Source: Nitrospira sp. ND1
GTDB lineage: Bacteria > Nitrospirota > Nitrospiria > Nitrospirales > Nitrospiraceae
Assembly (NCBI RefSeq): GCF_900170025.1
Contig: NZ_FWEX01000006.1
Span: 2,819,236 to 2,883,235, forward strand
Direction of reading: 5' to 3'
DNA: 64,000 nt
Of the stretch, positions 60,543-64,000 are shown one piece after another; the first letter of the stretch is position 1; each line of letters opens with the position of its first letter. The translations under genes were made by a program, and so were the position numbers. Under the pieces are notes generated by a model. That model was given only the letters and a program-made list of their open reading frames with translations, did not search any database and was not told where the DNA came from.

Positions 60543-62219
60543 ATGGACAGTGGATGGCCAGATCGAAGTGAAATGGTAACGAACCCATCATTCGGGCGCC
60601 TCGGAGCGGTCGGCGGCAAAGCTGCGCCGGCCCGACTCGGTGTGCTCGTGCTGGTCGCGTCTGGGTTGACCTTGTTGTCGGGATGTGTGGCGCAGCAGGC
60701 TGACCTGAAACAGACGGAGCGTGAACTGCAGCGTCGTATCAAGCAGACGACGGAGGAGCAGGCTCAGACAAGGGCGCGTCAAAACCAGGAAATCGTCTCA
60801 CTACGTGAGCAGGAAATTCCTAAGTTGAGTGGCGATGTGGGGGAGGCCATTCACCGCACGAAGGCCCTGGACGCGCGGCTGGATGACTTGATGGCGAAAT
60901 TGGCCTCTCAGGATTCGAAGCTCAGTCAGCGAATGAGCGAGGGGGAGAAACGCTCCGCTGAAGAAAGCAAGCGATTGGGTTGGGTCGAAAAGCAGCTGGT
61001 CGATCAGGATGCCTTGCTCAAAGGCGAGCGGGACCGGAATCGGGCGGAACTCGCGTCGGTGACGGCTCGTTTGGATCAAGTCACCGCTCACATGGACGCC
61101 ATTCAGAAAAACGTTCTGGATGCCATGCAGAAGACCACGACGGTGCTCGCGCAAAAAGTCGATTCGCGCCTGGACGATCAGCAAAAGGTCTTGCACGGTC
61201 TCGAAACGCGGTCCCAGAATGTGGCGCAGCTCGATTCACAGAACAAGGTGTTGGCCGACCAGGTTTCCAGGCTCAACCAGGCATTGGTGGATTTCAAGCA
61301 GGCGTTGGGTAACTTGGGAGAACGCGTCGTTCAGCAGGACCAGGCGGTGAAGCATCTGGCCGCGTCGCTGGACCAGGACACCGTGGCGTTGAATAAACGG
61401 ACGGATGCATTGGCTGGAAAAATCGAGGCGGACAACAAGGTGACGGCGGAACACTTGAACGAAGTGAACCGGAGCGTGGCCTCGGTGGCGAAGGCGTTGG
61501 AAAATGCCGGCGGTAAATTCGTATCCCGCGAAGATGACCATGAGCGCCGTATCGATGAGACGACGCGCGAACTGGGTCATGTGCAGGCGCAAATCCAGAC
61601 CCTGGACAAAAACTTGGAGAATCAACACGCGTTCTTGAAGCAGGTCGAGCAGCATCTGTCGGCTTTGCGCGTCAGCGCGTCGCAGCGGGCCGAGCAGGCG
61701 CCGGCCGTCGCGGAAGTGGCGCCGCTTGCACAGTCGCAGGCCATGCCGTCGCCGGAAGCCGTCTCGCCGCCAACCTCGTCTCCTGTCCCGTCAAGCGGGT
61801 CGATGTCTCGCTCGGAAAATCGTAGCGCAGCCCTGATGGCGGATCGCGAGTCGTACGAGCGGACGTTGACCCGGTTTAAGGACGGCGATTTGGACGGGGC
61901 GCGCCAGGGCTTCGCGGAATTTCTCCTGCAACATCCCCACTCGGACCTGGCTCCCAATGCGCGGTTCTGGCTGGGCGAGTCCTATTACGGGAAGAAAGAT
62001 TTCTCGCGCGCCATCGATGCCTACGATCAAGTGCAGTTGAACCATCCCGCCAGCGAAAAAGTGCCGGCTGCCCTCTTGAAGAAGGGCTATGCTTATCTCG
62101 CGCTCAAAGATCGAAAGAAAGCCGCCTCGGCGCTCAAGCAGGTCATCGACCTGTATCCAAAATCTCCGGAAGCCAATAAGGCGATGGACAAACTGAATCA
62201 ACTAAAGGAGTTGCACTAA
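60543..62219 (+). CDS. YbgF/CpoB-like lipoprotein with greatly extended coiled coil
   Basis: About 558 residues from the ATG at 60543 (GGGAG seven bases upstream; start at 60504 also possible). The lipobox is LTLLSGC (about residue 40). About 330 residues of coiled coil follow with many Gln, Lys and Asp, then a Pro/Ser-rich linker, and a C-terminal TPR domain (about 440-558) with ARFWLGESYYGKKDFSRAIDAYDQV and KVPAALLKKGYAYLALKDRKKAASALKQVIDLYPKS, typical of YbgF/CpoB. Classical CpoB is about half as long. It is the first of two YbgF paralogues in tandem. Confidence 0.85.
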   Translation: MDSGWPDRSEMVTNPSFGRLGAVGGKAAPARLGVLVLVASGLTLLSGCVAQQADLKQTERELQRRIKQTTEEQAQTRARQNQEIVSLREQEIPKLSGDVGEAIHRTKALDARLDDLMAKLASQDSKLSQRMSEGEKRSAEESKRLGWVEKQLVDQDALLKGERDRNRAELASVTARLDQVTAHMDAIQKNVLDAMQKTTTVLAQKVDSRLDDQQKVLHGLETRSQNVAQLDSQNKVLADQVSRLNQALVDFKQALGNLGERVVQQDQAVKHLAASLDQDTVALNKRTDALAGKIEADNKVTAEHLNEVNRSVASVAKALENAGGKFVSREDDHERRIDETTRELGHVQAQIQTLDKNLENQHAFLKQVEQHLSALRVSASQRAEQAPAVAEVAPLAQSQAMPSPEAVSPPTSSPVPSSGSMSRSENRSAALMADRESYERTLTRFKDGDLDGARQGFAEFLLQHPHSDLAPNARFWLGESYYGKKDFSRAIDAYDQVQLNHPASEKVPAALLKKGYAYLALKDRKKAASALKQVIDLYPKSPEANKAMDKLNQLKELH

Positions 62220-62221
62220 CG

Positions 62222-63001
62222 ATGAAGCTCCGATTCGTGGAGGCATTGCAGGTAGGGGCGGGGCTGACCTGCGGACTGGTGTTGGCAGGGTGTGCGAAGC
62301 ACGCCGATTTCCTGGAGATCCGGGATCAGGTCTCGATCATCGCCCGGACGCAGGATCAGGAACAGAAGCGATTCGAGGCGATGCAGCGCCGACTGGAGTC
62401 GCTCGAACGCGTTCGGGAGCCGGAGGGCGGAAAGCTGCGGCTCGACGATGCGTTGGCCCGCCTTCAGAAGCTCGAGGGACGTCTGGCCAAGATTGAAGAA
62501 ACTCAACTGGCCCAAGCCGCCTCCATTCGGTCGGACCTCGCGCTTGCCGAAGCCAATCGTCAGGCGCGTGTCTCGAAGCCGTCCGGGCCCATTGAGCCGG
62601 CGACCATCATGCCCGGAGTGCCGTCGATTACGCCGACCTCGGCCTTCAATCTCGCCTATAACGACTACCTCAACGGCAAGTTCGATCTTGCCGTGACCGG
62701 GTTTCAGCGGTTCATCAAGGATTTTCCCTCGACCTCGCTGACGCCGAACGCGCACTATTGGCTCGGAGAATCGTACTACGGCCAGAAGGATTATATTCGG
62801 GCGATGCAGTCGTTCGAGCACGTCGTGAACGAGTATGCGGGCAATGAAAAGGTTCCCGCCGCGCTCTTCAAGCTGGGCTTGTCGGCCGCCGAAACCGGCG
62901 ATACCGCAAAATCGCGCAAGTATCTGAAGCGGGTCATCGAGGAATATTCGACGTCCGATGAAGCCAAGCTCGCGAAAGCGAAGATGGCCGAAATTCGATG
63001 A
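62222..63001 (+). CDS. YbgF/CpoB-like Tol-Pal coordinator lipoprotein
   Basis: The protein has 259 residues. Lipobox LVLAGC near residue 24, a short coiled coil (DFLEIRDQVSIIARTQDQEQKRFEAMQRRLESLERV), and a C-terminal TPR domain: AFNLAYNDYLNGKFDLAVTGFQRFIKDFPS, AHYWLGESYYGQKDYIRAMQSFEHVV, EKVPAALFKLGLSAAETGD. Normal length for YbgF/CpoB, which coordinates Tol-Pal with peptidoglycan synthesis. It starts two bases after the stop of its longer paralogue. Confidence 0.9.
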   Translation: MKLRFVEALQVGAGLTCGLVLAGCAKHADFLEIRDQVSIIARTQDQEQKRFEAMQRRLESLERVREPEGGKLRLDDALARLQKLEGRLAKIEETQLAQAASIRSDLALAEANRQARVSKPSGPIEPATIMPGVPSITPTSAFNLAYNDYLNGKFDLAVTGFQRFIKDFPSTSLTPNAHYWLGESYYGQKDYIRAMQSFEHVVNEYAGNEKVPAALFKLGLSAAETGDTAKSRKYLKRVIEEYSTSDEAKLAKAKMAEIR

Positions 63002-63073
63002 CCTTGGGCCTGCTGCACGGTCCTCTCTCCATCCGCTCATCCTCGGTTCGAATCTCAGGGAGCGTTTCTTCCC

Positions 63074-64000
63074 ATGGACATAGCGAGTAGTGTGGGAAAG
63101 ATTCAGGTTCTGCCGAGCGATGTCATCGGCCGCATTGCGGCAGGGGAGGTGGTCGAGCGTCCGGCTGCGGTCGTAAAAGAGCTCGTTGAAAACAGCCTGG
63201 ACGCCGGCAGCAGCACGATCACCGTCGAGGTCAAAGACGGAGGCCTCGGGCTGATTCGTGTCACCGACGACGGCGAGGGCATGTCTCGACGTGATGCTTC
63301 TCTCGCTTTTGAGCGGCACGCCACCAGTAAATTGCAGTCGGATCAGCAGCTCGGCACCATTTGCACCATGGGCTTTCGCGGGGAGGCGTTGCCCAGCATC
63401 GCAGCCGTATCGAAAGTCCGGCTCACGACGTTGTCTCGCCAGGAACAGGTGGGCACGCAGCTCTGGCTCACGGCGGGGACCATCACGCGGGTCGAAGATG
63501 CCGCGGCGATTCCCGGGACATCCATCGAGGTTTCGGAGCTCTTCTACAATACGCCCGCCCGCAGGAAATTTCTCAAATCGACCACGACAGAGTTCTCCCA
63601 TATCAGCCATGTGGTGCAGCAGGCCGCGTTAGCGTCGCCGCAGGTACACGTGCGGTTGATTCATAACGGCTATGAGGTCTTCGCACTGCCGGCCGTGTCC
63701 TCGCCTCGCGATCGTGTGCTGCAGGTGTATCGCGCCGCATTCGGTGACCGGGCGCTGGCCGTCGATGTTCAGCAGAACGGTTTGTCCCTGAGGGGCTTCA
63801 TCATCGATCCGGTGCGGGCGCGCGCCGGGCGGACGCCGCAAGAACTCTTCGTCAATCGCAGGCCGATCAAAAACAGCACCGTGCAACATGCGGTTGTGGA
63901 TGGCTACAGTTCGTTTCTCGCGAAGGGCCATGCTCCGCTGTTTGTGCTCTTTCTTGATGTCGAGCCCCAGCGGGTCGATGTCAACGTGCATCCGACTAAA
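63074..64000 (+). CDS. mutL: DNA mismatch repair protein MutL (3' part beyond window)
   Basis: The first 309 residues are present. The GHKL ATPase motifs are clear: ENSLDAGSSTITVEV with the catalytic Glu and Asn, DDGEGM, FERHATSKLQ and TMGFRGEAL with the Gly lid. LFYNTPARRKFLKS and LFVNRRPIKNS follow, and the window ends in VDVNVHPTK. The C-terminal dimerisation/endonuclease part is outside, so endonuclease activity cannot be judged. Confidence 0.95.
   Translation, partial: MDIASSVGKIQVLPSDVIGRIAAGEVVERPAAVVKELVENSLDAGSSTITVEVKDGGLGLIRVTDDGEGMSRRDASLAFERHATSKLQSDQQLGTICTMGFRGEALPSIAAVSKVRLTTLSRQEQVGTQLWLTAGTITRVEDAAAIPGTSIEVSELFYNTPARRKFLKSTTTEFSHISHVVQQAALASPQVHVRLIHNGYEVFALPAVSSPRDRVLQVYRAAFGDRALAVDVQQNGLSLRGFIIDPVRARAGRTPQELFVNRRPIKNSTVQHAVVDGYSSFLAKGHAPLFVLFLDVEPQRVDVNVHPTK

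Noticed and set aside
62216-63610. Minus-strand open frame of about 464 codons opposite the second YbgF gene and mutL
   Set aside because: Both plus-strand genes are unequivocal by motif; the reverse frame is a shadow.

Overview
The window reads as a chromosomal segment of a GC-rich, mesophilic, diderm bacterium, most likely Nitrospira or a close relative in the Nitrospirota. That placement is inference from gene content and style, since no 16S gene is present. Supporting content: a complete Tol-Pal operon (outer membrane), AmgK-MurU muropeptide recycling, GH57 glucan metabolism, many lipoproteins, small zinc-finger-only DksA-like proteins, and dispersed palindromic intergenic repeats. Most genes are ordinary chromosomal housekeeping genes; the accessory stretches are short.

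Layout. 0-4 kb: end of a TPR-like protein, a membrane-anchored SGNH hydrolase, a lipoprotein, and two convergent paralogous zinc-finger proteins separated by a 620-base intergenic region rich in inverted repeats. 4-12 kb, mostly minus strand: polyphosphate kinase, a secreted jelly-roll-like protein with ilvD, PepSY and Spy/CpxP-like periplasmic proteins, MarC and a DnaJ/CbpA-type co-chaperone. 12-13.6 kb: a small accessory patch with a frameshifted lipoprotein gene, an Rhs/YD-repeat remnant and a DUF433/DUF5615 toxin-antitoxin pair. 13.8-18.2 kb: a CUT1 sugar ABC importer. 18.7-32.5 kb: a BACON-FN3 secreted protein, a TtuA/TtuB tRNA thiolation pair, a 50-residue membrane protein, galT with a GH57 enzyme, VanZ-like, aldo/keto reductase, amgK-murU, an NtrC-family regulator, DUF1015 and a polyprenyl synthase. 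32.7-38.8 kb: gltB-gltD (glutamate synthase).

38.9-44.2 kb is the clearest accessory island. It holds a two-gene Hachiman-type anti-phage system (DUF1837 nuclease HamA plus SF2 helicase HamB) followed by an HNH endonuclease gene broken by one in-frame UGA. 44.2-54.3 kb: DUF5069 (behind a Shine-Dalgarno-sequestering hairpin), several exported proteins of unknown function, a formylglycine-generating-enzyme-like protein, an MBL hydrolase, a secreted DUF151 nuclease-like protein, a PilZ protein, trpS and a TPR/periplasmic-binding LpoA-like protein. 54.4-64 kb: XerC/D recombinase, tRNA-Val, tRNA-Asp, then tolQ-tolR-tolA/tonB-tolB-pal, two tandem YbgF/CpoB-like genes and the 5' part of mutL.

Two repeat families run through the window. 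One is a roughly 93-129 bp palindromic element with inverted termini and the core GTCCAGCAAGGCCGCAGCGA: five copies, all intergenic. The other is a GTGAAAC/GTGAAGC heptamer family, once lying inside a coding sequence. I did not see a wholly new multigene system. The best candidates for new biology are the Hachiman island with its decayed HNH gene, the repeat family, the paired zinc-finger proteins around a large palindrome, and the hairpin that buries the DUF5069 ribosome binding site.
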